Shown one piece after another: positions 19,420 to 30,693 of a stretch of 64,000 nt of DNA. The notes beneath the pieces were generated by a model. It was not told the DNA's origin. It did no database searches and worked only from the letters and a program-made list of their open reading frames with translations. The stretch lies in the NCBI GenBank assembly GCA_964343835.1, contig CAYFKR010000019.1, positions 10,873-74,872 of the forward strand, written 5' to 3'. The stretch is from CALEMW01 sp964343835. GTDB taxonomy: Bacteria > Krumholzibacteriota > Krumholzibacteriia > LZORAL124-64-63. The translations under genes were made by a program, and so were the position numbers. Each line of letters starts with the position of its first letter. Position 1 is the first letter of the stretch.

Positions 19420-19977
19420 TTGGCCGATACCAGCGACTTCCGCACCGGCATGGTGATCAACCACAAGAGCAATCTGTGGTCCATCGTCGAGTTCCAGCAC
19501 GTGAAGCCGGGCAAGGGCCCCGCCTTCGTGCGCACCAAGCTCAAGCAGGTCGAGAGCGGCAAGGTGGTCGAGGAGACCTTCCGCGCCGGGGAGAAGATCG
19601 AGGAGATCCGCCTCGAACGGCGCGACTACCAGTTCCTCTACAAGGACGGCGAATTCCTCACCTTCATGAGCATGGAGACCTACGAGCAGATCTCCCTGCC
19701 CGCCGACACCATGGAGGACCTGACGAAGTACGTGAAGGAGAGCGAGACCGTCAGCATGCTCCTGCGCGACGGCAACCCCCTGATCGTGGAACCCCCCGTG
19801 AACGTGGAACTGACGGTGACCCAGACCGACCCCGGCCTGCGCGGCGACACCGCCCAGGGCGGCACCAAGCCGGCCACCATGGAGACCGGCCTGGTGGTCC
19901 AGGTTCCGCTGTTCATCGAGGAGGGGGAGGTCCTGAAGATCGACACCCGTACGGGCAAGTACCTGGGCCGCGTCTGA
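19420..19977 (+). CDS. efp: Translation elongation factor P
   Basis: A 185-residue EF-P of usual length with three beta-barrel domains. The KPGKGPAF loop of the first domain carries Lys32, the position that is post-translationally modified in many bacteria. The C-terminal IDTRTGKYLGRV is the family signature. EF-P relieves ribosome stalling at polyproline stretches; Pro-rich proteins such as the TolA-like protein of this window are plausible clients. I chose TTG 19420 because AAGGAGACGAG precedes it, it yields the canonical ADTSDFRTG N-terminus, and the promoter lies just upstream. No EpmA/EpmB or EarP gene is visible here. Confidence 0.95.
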   Translation: MADTSDFRTGMVINHKSNLWSIVEFQHVKPGKGPAFVRTKLKQVESGKVVEETFRAGEKIEEIRLERRDYQFLYKDGEFLTFMSMETYEQISLPADTMEDLTKYVKESETVSMLLRDGNPLIVEPPVNVELTVTQTDPGLRGDTAQGGTKPATMETGLVVQVPLFIEEGEVLKIDTRTGKYLGRV

Positions 19978-19999
19978 GGCGGCCCCGACGGAAAGGCAC

Positions 20000-20479
20000 A
20001 TGATGGACATCGCGAAGGTCCGCGAACTGGTCGAGCTGGTCGAGAACAGCAAGATCGGCGAGCTCGAGATCACGAGCAAGGACGCCACCATCCGCATCCA
20101 GAAGACCGCAGCCACCGAGACCGTCGTGACGGTCCCGGCCGCTGCGGTCGCCGCCGCTCCCGTTCCCGCTCCGGCCGCCGCGCCGGCGCCCGAGGCCGCT
20201 CCCGCGGCCGCCGCGGCTCCGTCGCCCGAGCGGGCCAAGTGGAAGGAGCTGCGGTCGCCCATCGTGGGCACCCTGTACCGGGCCCCGTCGCCGGAATCCC
20301 CGAACTTCGTGAACGTGGGTGACACGGTCACGGTTGGCCAGACCCTCTGCATCATCGAGGCCATGAAGGTGATGAACGAGATCGAGGCCGAGTTCGCCGG
20401 TACGGTGAAGGAGATCCTGGTGGAGAACGGCTCGCCCGTGGAGGCGGAGGCCGTGATCTTCCTGATCGACCCCTCCTGA
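20000..20479 (+). CDS. accB: Biotin carboxyl carrier protein of acetyl-CoA carboxylase
   Basis: A 159-residue BCCP. An N-terminal helical region (1-35) is followed by an Ala/Pro-rich mobile linker (about 45-78) and a biotinyl domain. The CIIEAMKVMNEIEAE motif carries Lys123, the biotinylation site. As part of acetyl-CoA carboxylase it carries CO2 from AccC to the carboxyltransferase for malonyl-CoA synthesis. ATG at 20000 (or the adjacent ATG at 20003) follows GGAAAGG. It lies directly upstream of accC, separated by a stem-loop and a second promoter. Confidence 0.96.
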   Translation: MMDIAKVRELVELVENSKIGELEITSKDATIRIQKTAATETVVTVPAAAVAAAPVPAPAAAPAPEAAPAAAAAPSPERAKWKELRSPIVGTLYRAPSPESPNFVNVGDTVTVGQTLCIIEAMKVMNEIEAEFAGTVKEILVENGSPVEAEAVIFLIDPS

Positions 20480-20499
20480 CCCAGGCCCGCACGCCCCGG

Positions 20500-20523
20500 A
20501 CGCTCCTCCCCTCGGAGGAGCGT
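20500..20523 (+). terminator. Stem-loop after accB, terminator-like
   Basis: A perfect 10-bp inverted repeat, ACGCTCCTCC and GGAGGAGCGT, flanks a 4-base loop. Only a short pyrimidine tract follows rather than a clear U-run, so it may attenuate or stabilise accB mRNA rather than end transcription fully. Confidence 0.5.
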
Positions 20524-20545
20524 CTGCCGTGAATCCAACCTCCGC

Positions 20546-20574
20546 TTGCCTCGGACGCCGGGAACGGGGACAAT
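20546..20574 (+). promoter_or_regulatory. Candidate sigma70-type promoter of accC
   Basis: TTGCCT (20546-20551) and GACAAT (20569-20574) are separated by 17 bp. The predicted start near 20581 leaves a leader of about 28 bases before the ATG at 20609. It would let accC and ftsK be expressed independently of accB. Confidence 0.55.
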
Positions 20575-20608
20575 GGATCCCCCGATGGCCGACAACAGGG
20601 AGATGCTC

Positions 20609-21971
<1,363 letters not shown>

Positions 21972-21997
<26 letters not shown>

Positions 21998-24458
21998 TTC
22001 CCGTCGCAAGCGTCGTCCCGTCTGGGAGTCGCCGCGCCTCGGCGGTCTGCTCCAGACGGCCCTCGGCCTGTGGCTGCTGCTGTCCCTGACGGGTTCGTCG
22101 CCCAGCTGGTGGGGTGCGCTGCAGGACCGCGCCACGGTGGATCTCTTCGCCGCGGACAACCCCGGCGGACCCGTGGGCAGTCTGGCCGCCTTCGCCCTGC
22201 GCCTGGTCTTCGGCGCCGTTTGGGCCTGGGCCGCCGCAGCCTGGCTCACCGCCCGCGGCGTCGGGCAGGTGGCCGCCGGCAACGCGCCGCTGCTGCCCTG
22301 GGCCGACAAGATCCTCCCGCTCTTCGCCGCCTCTGCCGCCTGGCTCGCCCAGCCCGCCGACTGGTTCTCCACCGCCGAGGCGGCGTCCCTGGGCGGAGCC
22401 CCGGCCTTCTACCTGGCCCGGGGCGTCCACGCCCTGTTCGGCCAGGGCGGCGGACTCATCTTCCTGAGCTTCTTCCTGCTGACGGCCGTCGTGCTGATCT
22501 TCCGGCCCTGGCTGGGGCCCGTCGTGGACGCCCTCGGATCGTTCCTGTCGGCCTCGGGCGCAGCCCTGCGCACCCTCGGCGGCTGGCTGCTGGTCCTGCT
22601 GGCCCTGCCCTGGCGCCTGCTCAAGGGGACGGTGGGCGTGTGGCGCGGCGTGGGCGGCGACATGGCACGCCGCCGCGAGGAGAAGGGCGCGCGCAAGGCG
22701 GACAACAAGGCCACGAAAGCCGCGAAGACCAAGGCCGCCGCCGTGGTCGCCGAGGAGGCGCCCGAACCCGCCGTCGATGAACCGGTCGAGGCCGAGCCGC
22801 GTCGCGTCCACAAGCCCAGGCTGGAGGAGACCCCCGCACCGGAGTCCGTCCCGGAACCGGTGGAACCCGTCGCCGACACGCCCCCGGTCACCCGCCGCAC
22901 CAGGGGCGGCGGCAGCGTCTCGACCCTGGTCAAGGGCGAGGGAGGCGACGAGGTCTTCGCCGAGGCAGACGGCGCCCTGCTCAGCGAGCCCGGCGTGGAG
23001 ATTCCCCTGCCCGACGTGGACCTGCTCAACGACATCCCCGTCCAGACCGCGACGGTGGACGAGGACGCCCTGCACGCGTCCGCCGACCTCCTGGAGACCA
23101 CCCTGAAGTCCTTCGGCGTGGACGGCGCCGTGCGCGACGTGCGCCCGGGGCCCGTGGTCACCACCTTCGAGTACCAGCCGGCGTCGGGCGTGAAGGTCAA
23201 CGCCATCGTCCAGCGCACCGACGACCTGGCCCTGGCCATGAAGGCCCGCTCCATCCGCATGGAGGCGCCCATCCCGGGCAAGGCGGCCGTGGGCATCGAG
23301 ATCCCCAACCCGGAATCCCAGATCGTGTCCATGAAGGAGGTCTGGAACCTGGCGGAGGACTCCATGGAGGGTCCGTTGTCGGTGATCCTGGGGCGGGACG
23401 TCTTCGGCGACGCCGTGGCCATCGACCTGGCGGCCCAGCCCCACCTTCTGGTGGCGGGTTCCACGGGCAGCGGCAAGAGCGTGTGCGTGAACGCCATGAT
23501 CACGTCGCTGCTGCTGCGCTGCGACCCGTCCCTGGTGCGCCTGCTGCTCATCGATCCCAAGATGCTGGAGCTGAACGTCTACAACGACATCCCGCACCTG
23601 CTGCTGCCGGTGGTGACGGACCCCAAGGAGGCCCTGCGCGCCCTGAAGTGGATGGAGGCGCAGATGGACCACCGCTACCGGCGGCTGGCCAAGCACAGCG
23701 TGCGGAACATCGAGGGGTACAACAAGAAGATCGAGGCGGGGAAGATCCTGGACAACGACGGGCAGCCGGTGAAGGAGCCCATGCCCTACTACGTGTGCGT
23801 GGTGGACGAGCTGGCCGACCTCATGGTCCAGCTCGGGCAGGAGATCGAGCTGCCCATCACCCGCATCGCCCAGAAGGCCCGCGCCGTGGGCATCCACCTG
23901 GTGCTGGCCACCCAGCGGCCCAGCGTGGACGTGCTGACCGGCGTGATCAAGGCCAACATCCCCTGCCGGATCGCCTTCCGGGTGATCCAGAAGAACGACT
24001 CGCGCACCATCCTGGACGCCAACGGCGCCGAAAAGCTCCTGGGTCGGGGAGACATGCTCTACCTCCAGCCCGGTCGGGCCCAGCCCGTGCGCGTCCACGG
24101 CGCCTTCGTGGACATCGACGAGGCCGAGGCCGTGGCCGACCACTGGCGCCAGTTCAAGGACACCACCCGTCCCATCACCCTGGAGGAGGAGCGGGAGGAG
24201 TCGACGATCACGGACCTGGAGTCGGACCCGCTGTTCGACCAGGCCCGGGAGATCATCGTGCTCTCCCAGCACGGCTCCACCTCCATGCTCCAGCGCAAGC
24301 TCCAGGTGGGCTACGCCCGCGCGGGCCGCCTGATGGACCTGCTCGAGCACGCCGGCGTGGTGGGGCCGTTCATCGGCAGCAAGGCCCGCGAGGTGCTGCT
24401 CAAGCCCGACGACCTCCGCGCCCTCGAGGCCGCCGAGGGAGGGGACGACCTGCCGTGA
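21972..24458 (+). CDS. ftsK: DNA translocase FtsK/SpoIIIE family
   Basis: An 828-residue septal DNA pump. Four transmembrane helices (about residues 20-200) are followed by a charged Pro/Glu/Ala linker (about 230-330). The alpha/beta motor has Walker A AGSTGSGKS with Lys502 and the CVVDELADLM Walker B. The C-terminal gamma winged helix (LSQHGSTSMLQRKLQVGYARAG) normally reads KOPS-type sequences. It moves chromosome ends through the closing septum and activates XerCD. GTG 21972 lies inside the accC 3' end; an alternative later start would remove the basic N-terminus. Confidence 0.94.
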
Positions 24459-25861
24459 GCCGCCGCACCGTCTACGCCGCCACCCTGGGTTGCGACAAGA
24501 ACCTCGTGGACAGCGAAGCCCTCCTCGGGCGCTTCGCCGCCCGGGGCATGCTCGTGACCGACGACCCCGACGCCGCGGACGTGTGGATCCTGAACACCTG
24601 CGGCTTCATCGAGGCCGCGCGGCAGGACAGTTACGACGCCATCGAGACCATGTGCGAGGAGAAGGGCGACCGCCTGCTCATCGTGACCGGCTGCCTGACC
24701 CAGGAGCGGGGCGAGGAGATCCGGCGCGACTACCCAGAGATCGACCTGGTGTCCGGCGTGGGGAACTTCGACCGCATCGTCGAAGCCCTGGAGATCGGCG
24801 ACGACACCGTGCCGGTGGGGCGCCCCGACGACGCCCGCTACGACGGCCTCGCCGACCGCCCCCTGCTCACGCCGGCCCACCTGGCCTTCGTGAAGATCAG
24901 CGAGGGCTGCAACTTCCGCTGCAGCTTCTGCCGCATCCCCCTGATCCGCGGCGACCAGCGCAGCCGTCGCGTCGCCGAGCTGCGCGACGAGGTGGCGCGG
25001 CTCTGCGATCGGGGTGTGGGCGAGGTCATGCTGGTGTCCCAGAACACCAGCGATTTCGGACGCGACACCGGCGAGGGCCTGGGCGACCTGGTGGAGGCGC
25101 TGACCGACGTCGACGGCCTCCGCTGGATCCGCCTCCACTACCTCTATCCCGGACTGGTGGGCACGGATGGCCTGCGTCGCATCCTCGACGCCCCGAAGGT
25201 GCTTCCGTACCTCGACATGCCCATCCAGCACGCGGCGCCTGACGTGCTGCGGGCCATGAACCGCCCCGTGAAGGTGGATGACCTGGTCGCGACCTACGCG
25301 GACCTCCGCGCCGACCGTCCCGACCTCGTGCTGCGCACGACCCTGCTCATGGGGTTCCCGGGGGAGGAAGAGGAACACGTGGAGCAGGTGCTGGACACCC
25401 TGGCCGCGGTCCGGTTTGACCACGTGGGGACCTACCGCTATTCTCCCGAGGCGGGAACCGCAGGGGCGGACCTGCCGTTGACGGTCGATCCGGAAGAGGT
25501 GGCCGACCGCGAGGCCCGCGTCCTGGACCTCCAGGTGGAGATCGCGGGGGAGCGGCAGGCCGCACGACTGGGACGGACCTTCGACGCCGTCGTCGATTCC
25601 GTGGAGGAGGCCGGGCCCTGGCGCGAACTCCTCGACGAACTCGCCGCCGGCATGACCGACGTCCCGGCCTGGATGACGGACGACGCGGCCCCGGTGGCCG
25701 TGGCCCGCACCAGGCATCATGCCTACGAGATGGACGGCGTCGTCCTTGCCGACGGCGCCCACGCGACCCCCGGGACCTGGGGCCGGGCCACGCTGACGGC
25801 GGTCACGCCGTTCGACGCCCTGGCCGACTTCGTCCCGGAGAATGGGGAAGGTGCCCGATGA
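24455..25861 (+). CDS. rimO: Ribosomal protein S12 methylthiotransferase RimO
   Basis: A 468-residue radical SAM methylthiotransferase. The N-terminal UPF0004 domain has three cluster cysteines, Cys13 (LGC), Cys49 (NTCGFIE) and Cys80 (TGC). The radical SAM domain has the C-x3-C-x2-C motif at Cys152, Cys156 and Cys159, and a C-terminal TRAM domain follows. The LGCDKNLVDSE start is characteristic of RimO rather than MiaB. It adds a methylthio group to an Asp of ribosomal protein S12. GTG at 24455 overlaps ftsK by four bases. The C-terminal region (about 375-425) is slightly longer than usual. Confidence 0.93.
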   Translation: MSRRTVYAATLGCDKNLVDSEALLGRFAARGMLVTDDPDAADVWILNTCGFIEAARQDSYDAIETMCEEKGDRLLIVTGCLTQERGEEIRRDYPEIDLVSGVGNFDRIVEALEIGDDTVPVGRPDDARYDGLADRPLLTPAHLAFVKISEGCNFRCSFCRIPLIRGDQRSRRVAELRDEVARLCDRGVGEVMLVSQNTSDFGRDTGEGLGDLVEALTDVDGLRWIRLHYLYPGLVGTDGLRRILDAPKVLPYLDMPIQHAAPDVLRAMNRPVKVDDLVATYADLRADRPDLVLRTTLLMGFPGEEEEHVEQVLDTLAAVRFDHVGTYRYSPEAGTAGADLPLTVDPEEVADREARVLDLQVEIAGERQAARLGRTFDAVVDSVEEAGPWRELLDELAAGMTDVPAWMTDDAAPVAVARTRHHAYEMDGVVLADGAHATPGTWGRATLTAVTPFDALADFVPENGEGAR

Positions 25862-26559
25862 CCCGACGTCGTCTGCCGGCCGCCGGCCTGCTGATCCTGC
25901 TGATGGCCGCCCTGGCCGCCTCCACGGCATCGGCAGCCACCGCGCCCGCCGATACCGTGCGCACGAACCTCTGGATCACCCGCGCCCTGATGACGGACCT
26001 GCTCCGGGAGGCCCTCGAGCCCCTGCCGGCCGACGCCCTGGGCCTGGTCTACCAGTCCCGCGGCCTCCACGAGGGCCAGGACCTCATGCAGGTGGCCCTG
26101 AGCGATCTGCTCGCCGACCGCGGCATGGAGCTCTATGCGCCGGCTCCGGTGACGGCCGCCGACGATGAGGAAGAGGACGAGGGCTTCACCGGCACGCCCG
26201 GTGTCACCGCGGTGCCCCATGAGCTGGTGGTCCGCCTGGAGGACGTGGAACTTGAGTACCCGGCCGCGGGCCGGCGCCTCGGCCTGTGGCGGACGTGGCT
26301 GGACCGGGAGATCGCCGTGTCGGCCATCGTGGTCCTGCGGGATCGCAGGGACGGCCGGGTGCTGCTGGACCGCAGCCTCACGCGTCGCTACGGCGACCGC
26401 ATCGACGCCGGACGCCACGACGACGTGGAGACCGCCGCCTACGCCTTCACCGAAGGGCGCCTGACCGACCAGGGGATCTACGGCATCGTGGAGGAGGTCG
26501 TCGTGCTCGGCGCCCTCGCCGGTCTGGTCACCGCCTACTTCGCCACCACCGCCGACTGA
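25858..26559 (+). CDS. Exported protein of unknown function
   Basis: A 233-residue protein with a clear signal peptide (RRRLPAAGLLILLMAALAAS, cleavage near ASA/AT). A central soluble part with an acidic patch, DDEEEDE, lies at about residues 101-107. A hydrophobic C-terminal segment (about 208-230) could anchor it in a membrane. I do not recognise the family. It overlaps rimO and sits just before the BamD-like lipoprotein gene, which suggests an envelope role. Confidence 0.6.
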   Translation: MTRRRLPAAGLLILLMAALAASTASAATAPADTVRTNLWITRALMTDLLREALEPLPADALGLVYQSRGLHEGQDLMQVALSDLLADRGMELYAPAPVTAADDEEEDEGFTGTPGVTAVPHELVVRLEDVELEYPAAGRRLGLWRTWLDREIAVSAIVVLRDRRDGRVLLDRSLTRRYGDRIDAGRHDDVETAAYAFTEGRLTDQGIYGIVEEVVVLGALAGLVTAYFATTAD

Positions 26560-26582
26560 CGTCGAGCAAGGAGCCCGGACGC

Positions 26583-27341
26583 GTGACGACACCGCGACCC
26601 CGTAACCTGATCCTGCTGAGCACCCTCCTCGTCCTCGTGGCGGCGGGTTGCGGCATGAACAACCCCCATCCCATGGGCAGCTACGACCGGGCCTGGGCCT
26701 TCCAGCAGGCCGGCAAGCACCAGGAGGCCGTGGACGCCTACGGCCAGTTCCTGCGCCGCAGCCCCACCGACAGCCTCGCGGCCCTGGCCCAGTTCCACAA
26801 GGCCGCCGCCTACGTGGACCTGAAGGAGTTCCCGCTGGCCGTGGTGGAGTACCGGATCCTGCGGCAGGAGTATCCCACCAGCGCCCTGGTGGAGGAGGCC
26901 ATGTACCGGGAGTGCGAGGCGCGCTTCCTCCAGGTCGGGCGCATCGAACGCGACATCACCTCCGGGCACGAGGCCCGTGACAGCTTCCTGGCCTTCCTGC
27001 AGACCTACCCCACGTCCCCGTGGCGTCCGGCGGTGGAGGAGCGCCTGGTGGACATCGCCGACATCGTGGTGCGCAAGCAGCTCAAGTCGGTGGATCTGTA
27101 CCGCCGCATGGGCAAGGACGAGTCGGCGGCCATCGTGCTGGATCGCCTGCTCGAGACCGAGCGCAAGTCCACCCTCCGCGACATGCTTTTCTGGGAACGG
27201 GCCGAGACGGCCCGTGAACTGGAGGATGCGGACGCCGAGACCACGGCCCTCGAGGGTCTGCTGGAGGAATTCCCCGACAGCGATCTGGCGGACGACGCGC
27301 GCCGACGCCTCGGCGCGCTCCAGGCTCCGTCGGAGTCATGA
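26583..27341 (+). CDS. TPR lipoprotein resembling BamD
   Basis: A 252-residue lipoprotein. A signal peptide ends in the lipobox VAAGC (Cys near residue 22). Tetratricopeptide-like units follow (SYDRAWAFQQAGKHQEAVDAYGQFL and similar), as in BamD/YfiO, which binds BamA in outer-membrane protein assembly. BamA itself is encoded at 40.1 kb. GTG 26583 follows AAGGAGCC. It could instead be another TPR lipoprotein such as a CpoB-type factor, so the bamD name is not assigned firmly. Confidence 0.7.
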   Translation: MTTPRPRNLILLSTLLVLVAAGCGMNNPHPMGSYDRAWAFQQAGKHQEAVDAYGQFLRRSPTDSLAALAQFHKAAAYVDLKEFPLAVVEYRILRQEYPTSALVEEAMYRECEARFLQVGRIERDITSGHEARDSFLAFLQTYPTSPWRPAVEERLVDIADIVVRKQLKSVDLYRRMGKDESAAIVLDRLLETERKSTLRDMLFWERAETARELEDADAETTALEGLLEEFPDSDLADDARRRLGALQAPSES

Positions 27342-27931
27342 TCCGCGCCGTCTTCGGCGGCTCCTTCGATCCCTTCCACAGGGGGCACCTCGCCATGGTG
27401 CTGGAACTGGCGTCGCGCGGCCTCGCCGACGTCGTCCATGTGGTGCCCGCCTACCGCTCCCCGTTCAAGGACGGCACCAGCGCGCCTCCCGCCGACCGCC
27501 TCGCCATGACCCGCGCGTCCCTCGACGAGGTCGACGGTGTCCGGGTGGAGGACCTGGAGGTCGAGCGGGGAGGGGCGAGCTTCACCATCGAGACCCTCGA
27601 CGCGTTGCGCGAACGCCATCCCGACGACGAGTGGAAGCTCGTGGTGGGTGCCGACTCCCTGGACGGCCTGCCCCGCTGGCGCGATGCGGACAGGCTGCTC
27701 GACGGGGTCACCCTGCTCGTCTTCCCGCGGGACGGTGAGGCCGTTCAGGCGCCGTCCGGCAGTACGCTCCAGGTCGTGGACGACTTCGCCCACGACGTCT
27801 CGTCCTCCGACGTACGGCGCAGCCTCGCCGGAGGCATCGTTCCCGCCGATCTCCTCCCACCGGCCGTGGCGCGGATCATTCGCGAACGCGGTCTCTACGG
27901 CATCGCCCCCGGAGGTGACCCGTGTCCCTGA
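27338..27931 (+). CDS. nadD: Nicotinate-nucleotide adenylyltransferase
   Basis: A 197-residue nucleotidyltransferase with the GGSFDPFHRGH motif at residues 6-16, which carries the HxGH ATP-binding site. VSSSDVRRSLAGG near the C-terminus is the second conserved element. It adenylates nicotinate mononucleotide to form deamido-NAD. NadB, which starts the same pathway, is encoded at 49.2 kb. ATG at 27338 overlaps the lipoprotein stop by four bases, and its 3' end overlaps polA by 10 bases. Confidence 0.94.
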   Translation: MIRAVFGGSFDPFHRGHLAMVLELASRGLADVVHVVPAYRSPFKDGTSAPPADRLAMTRASLDEVDGVRVEDLEVERGGASFTIETLDALRERHPDDEWKLVVGADSLDGLPRWRDADRLLDGVTLLVFPRDGEAVQAPSGSTLQVVDDFAHDVSSSDVRRSLAGGIVPADLLPPAVARIIRERGLYGIAPGGDPCP

Positions 27932-30693
27932 TCCTCGTCGATGGATCCGCCCTCTTCTACCGGGCCCACTACGCCTTCGCCAACCGGCCCCTGACCTCGC
28001 CCGACGGCGAGACCACGTCGGTGGCCTTCGGCTTCCTCAACAGCCTGCTGCGGCTCATCCAGGGATACGACCCGTCCCACCTGGCGGTGGTCTTCGACCG
28101 CAAGGGCAAGGTGTTCCGCCACGACATCTATCCCGAGTACAAGGCCAACCGCAAGCCCATGCCCGAGGAGCTGGCCGCCCAGCTGCCCCGACTCCACGAA
28201 CTGCTGGAGGCCTGGGGGCTGGCCGTGTTCGACAAGGAGGGGTTCGAGGCCGACGACATCATCGCCACCCTGGCCCGCCGTTCCGAGGGCGTGACCGACC
28301 GCGTCTGGCTCTACAGCGGCGACAAGGACTTCATGCAGCTCCTCGACGCCCGCACCGGCATGCTGAAGCCGGGCCGCCGCGGTGCCGACGTCACCGAATT
28401 CACCGACGACGACGTGCGCAAGGAGTTCGGCCTGGACCCGAAGGAGCTCATCGACGTCTTCGCCCTGTCCGGCGACACCAGCGACAACATCCCCGGCGCC
28501 CCGGGGGTGGGGCCCAAGACGGCACTGAAGCTCGTGAAGGACTTCGGCAGCCTCGATTCGCTCCTCGAGCGCTTGGATGCGGACAAGCTCACCGCCCGCA
28601 TGAAGCGTGTCCTGACGGAGAACCGGGAACAGGTGCTGCTGTCCCGCACGCTGTTCACCATCGACGACGACGTGCCCATGGAGGTGGACTGGGAGGCCGT
28701 GCGGACGGTCCTGCCCACCTCCGAGCGCCTGACGGCCCTGCTGGACGAGCTGGGGCTGCGGCAGGTGAAGGCCATGGCCGACCGGCTGATCGGCCGCGAA
28801 CCCGCGAAGACCGGGGCGGACGAGACCACCGGGTCGACCGACCGGTGGGACGCCGCTGCCCGCGGCTACCGGATCCTCGCGACCGACGCCGACATCTCCG
28901 CCTGGCTGGACGCCCTGCCCGCCGGCGCTCCGCTGGCCGTGGACACCGAGACCGACGACCTGCGCTCCGACCGCGCCCGCCTCGTTGGGATCTCCCTGTG
29001 CGCTTCCGCGGGCGACGCCGTCTACATCCCGGTGCTGACCCGCGAGGGCGACGCTCAGGGCAGCCTGTTTCCGGGGGAGGGGGAGGTCGACCGGGGTGAG
29101 GAGGTCCGTCGCCTGGTGGGCCCCGTCCTGGCAGATCCGGAGCGCCTCAAGGTGGGGCAGAACCTGAAGTACGACGAGTGGATCCTGGAGCGCCACGGCT
29201 ACGAGCTGAGCGGTCCCCGCTTCGATACCCTGCTGGCGGCCTACGTGCTGGATTCCGGTCGCATGCGCTACGGCCTGGACGAACTGGCGTCCGAGCACCT
29301 GGGGCTCGAGATGATCCCCTACGGCGACCTCTTCGAGAAGGGGGACCGGACCCGCGACATCCTGTCGGTGCCGCTGGAGCGCCTCGCCGTGTACGCCGCC
29401 GAGGATGCCGAGGCGGCCCTGCGCCTGCACGGGGCGTTCGCCCCGGAGCTCGAGGCGGAGGAGGCGCTCGGGGCCCTGTTCCGCGACGTCGAGATCCCCG
29501 TGTCCCGCGTGCTCTACCGCATGGAGCGCAACGGGATCCGCGTGGACACCGACTACCTGGAGGAGCTGCACGGCGAATTCGCCGAGGAACTGGTCCGCCT
29601 CGAGGCGTCGTGCCACGAGGCCGCCGGCGTGGAGTTCAACGTCCAGAGCCCCAAGCAGCTGTCGGAGATCCTCTTCGACACCCTGGGCCTCAAGCCCACC
29701 AAGAAGACCTCCAGCGGCTGGAGCACCGACGTGTCGGTGCTGGAGCGCCTGGCGGACGACCATCCGCTGCCGGGGCTGATCCTCGAGCATCGGCAACTGG
29801 CCAAGCTGCAGGGCACCTACGTCGAAAGCCTCAAGGAGCTCGTGAACCCGGAGACGGGCCTCATCCACACCTCCTACAACCAGGCCGTGGCCGCCACGGG
29901 GCGCCTGTCGTCCAGCGATCCGAATCTCCAGAACATCCCGATCCGCACGTCCCAGGGACGCCGGATCCGCAAGGCGTTCGTGCCCCGGGCCGAGGGCAAC
30001 GTGTTCCTGGCCGCCGACTATTCCCAGGTGGAGCTGCGCCTGCTGGCCCACCTGTCCGGAGACGAGCGCCTGGTGCAGACCTTTCGCGACGGAGGCGACG
30101 TGCACCGCGCCACCGCCGCCCTGATCAACGACGTGGAGCCGGACGCCGTGACCTCCGACATGCGGTCGCGGGCCAAGGCCATCAACTTCGGCGTGATCTA
30201 CGGCATGGGAGCCCGCGCCCTGGCCCGCCAGATCGACGTCACGGTGCGCGAGGCGAGCGCCTTCATCGACGGCTACTTCCGCACGTACCCCGGCGTGAAG
30301 GAGTTCATCGACCGCAGCCACGGGGAGGCCCGCGAGACCGGGGTCGCCACCACGCTGCTGGGGCGTCGTCGCCCGTTGCCGGACATCCTCTCGGACAACC
30401 AGCGACTGCGGGCCATGGCCGAGCGCATGGCCATGAACACCCCCATCCAGGGCACCGCCGCCGACCTGATCAAGCTGGCCATGATTCGCCTCGATCGTGA
30501 ACTGGCCGAGGGGGGGCACCTGGCCCTCATGCTCCTGCAGGTCCACGACGAGCTCCTGCTCGAGCTGCCGGAGAGTGAGCTCGAGGCCGTCACGGCCCTG
30601 GTCCGCGACTGCATGGAGGGGGTCATGGACCTGTCGGTGCCCCTGACGGTGGAGATCCACGCCGGGGCCGACTGGGAGGCCGCCCATGGCTGA
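27922..30693 (+). CDS. polA: DNA polymerase I
   Basis: A 923-residue protein with all three classic domains. The 5'-3' exonuclease (about 1-290) has FDRKGKVFRHD. The 3'-5' proofreading domain (about 325-495) has VDTETDD supplying Asp341 and Glu343, plus GQNLKYD and YAAEDAEAAL. The polymerase domain has the O-helix RSRAKAINFGVIYGMG and motif C VHDE at 874-877. It fills gaps and removes primers in repair and lagging-strand synthesis. All metal ligands of the proofreading site are retained. GTG 27922 lies within the nadD end. Confidence 0.97.
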   Translation: MSLILVDGSALFYRAHYAFANRPLTSPDGETTSVAFGFLNSLLRLIQGYDPSHLAVVFDRKGKVFRHDIYPEYKANRKPMPEELAAQLPRLHELLEAWGLAVFDKEGFEADDIIATLARRSEGVTDRVWLYSGDKDFMQLLDARTGMLKPGRRGADVTEFTDDDVRKEFGLDPKELIDVFALSGDTSDNIPGAPGVGPKTALKLVKDFGSLDSLLERLDADKLTARMKRVLTENREQVLLSRTLFTIDDDVPMEVDWEAVRTVLPTSERLTALLDELGLRQVKAMADRLIGREPAKTGADETTGSTDRWDAAARGYRILATDADISAWLDALPAGAPLAVDTETDDLRSDRARLVGISLCASAGDAVYIPVLTREGDAQGSLFPGEGEVDRGEEVRRLVGPVLADPERLKVGQNLKYDEWILERHGYELSGPRFDTLLAAYVLDSGRMRYGLDELASEHLGLEMIPYGDLFEKGDRTRDILSVPLERLAVYAAEDAEAALRLHGAFAPELEAEEALGALFRDVEIPVSRVLYRMERNGIRVDTDYLEELHGEFAEELVRLEASCHEAAGVEFNVQSPKQLSEILFDTLGLKPTKKTSSGWSTDVSVLERLADDHPLPGLILEHRQLAKLQGTYVESLKELVNPETGLIHTSYNQAVAATGRLSSSDPNLQNIPIRTSQGRRIRKAFVPRAEGNVFLAADYSQVELRLLAHLSGDERLVQTFRDGGDVHRATAALINDVEPDAVTSDMRSRAKAINFGVIYGMGARALARQIDVTVREASAFIDGYFRTYPGVKEFIDRSHGEARETGVATTLLGRRRPLPDILSDNQRLRAMAERMAMNTPIQGTAADLIKLAMIRLDRELAEGGHLALMLLQVHDELLLELPESELEAVTALVRDCMEGVMDLSVPLTVEIHAGADWEAAHG

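Noticed and set aside
20546..20608. Upstream starts for accC
   Set aside because: They overlap the promoter or give a near-leaderless mRNA; the conserved N-terminus begins at 20609.
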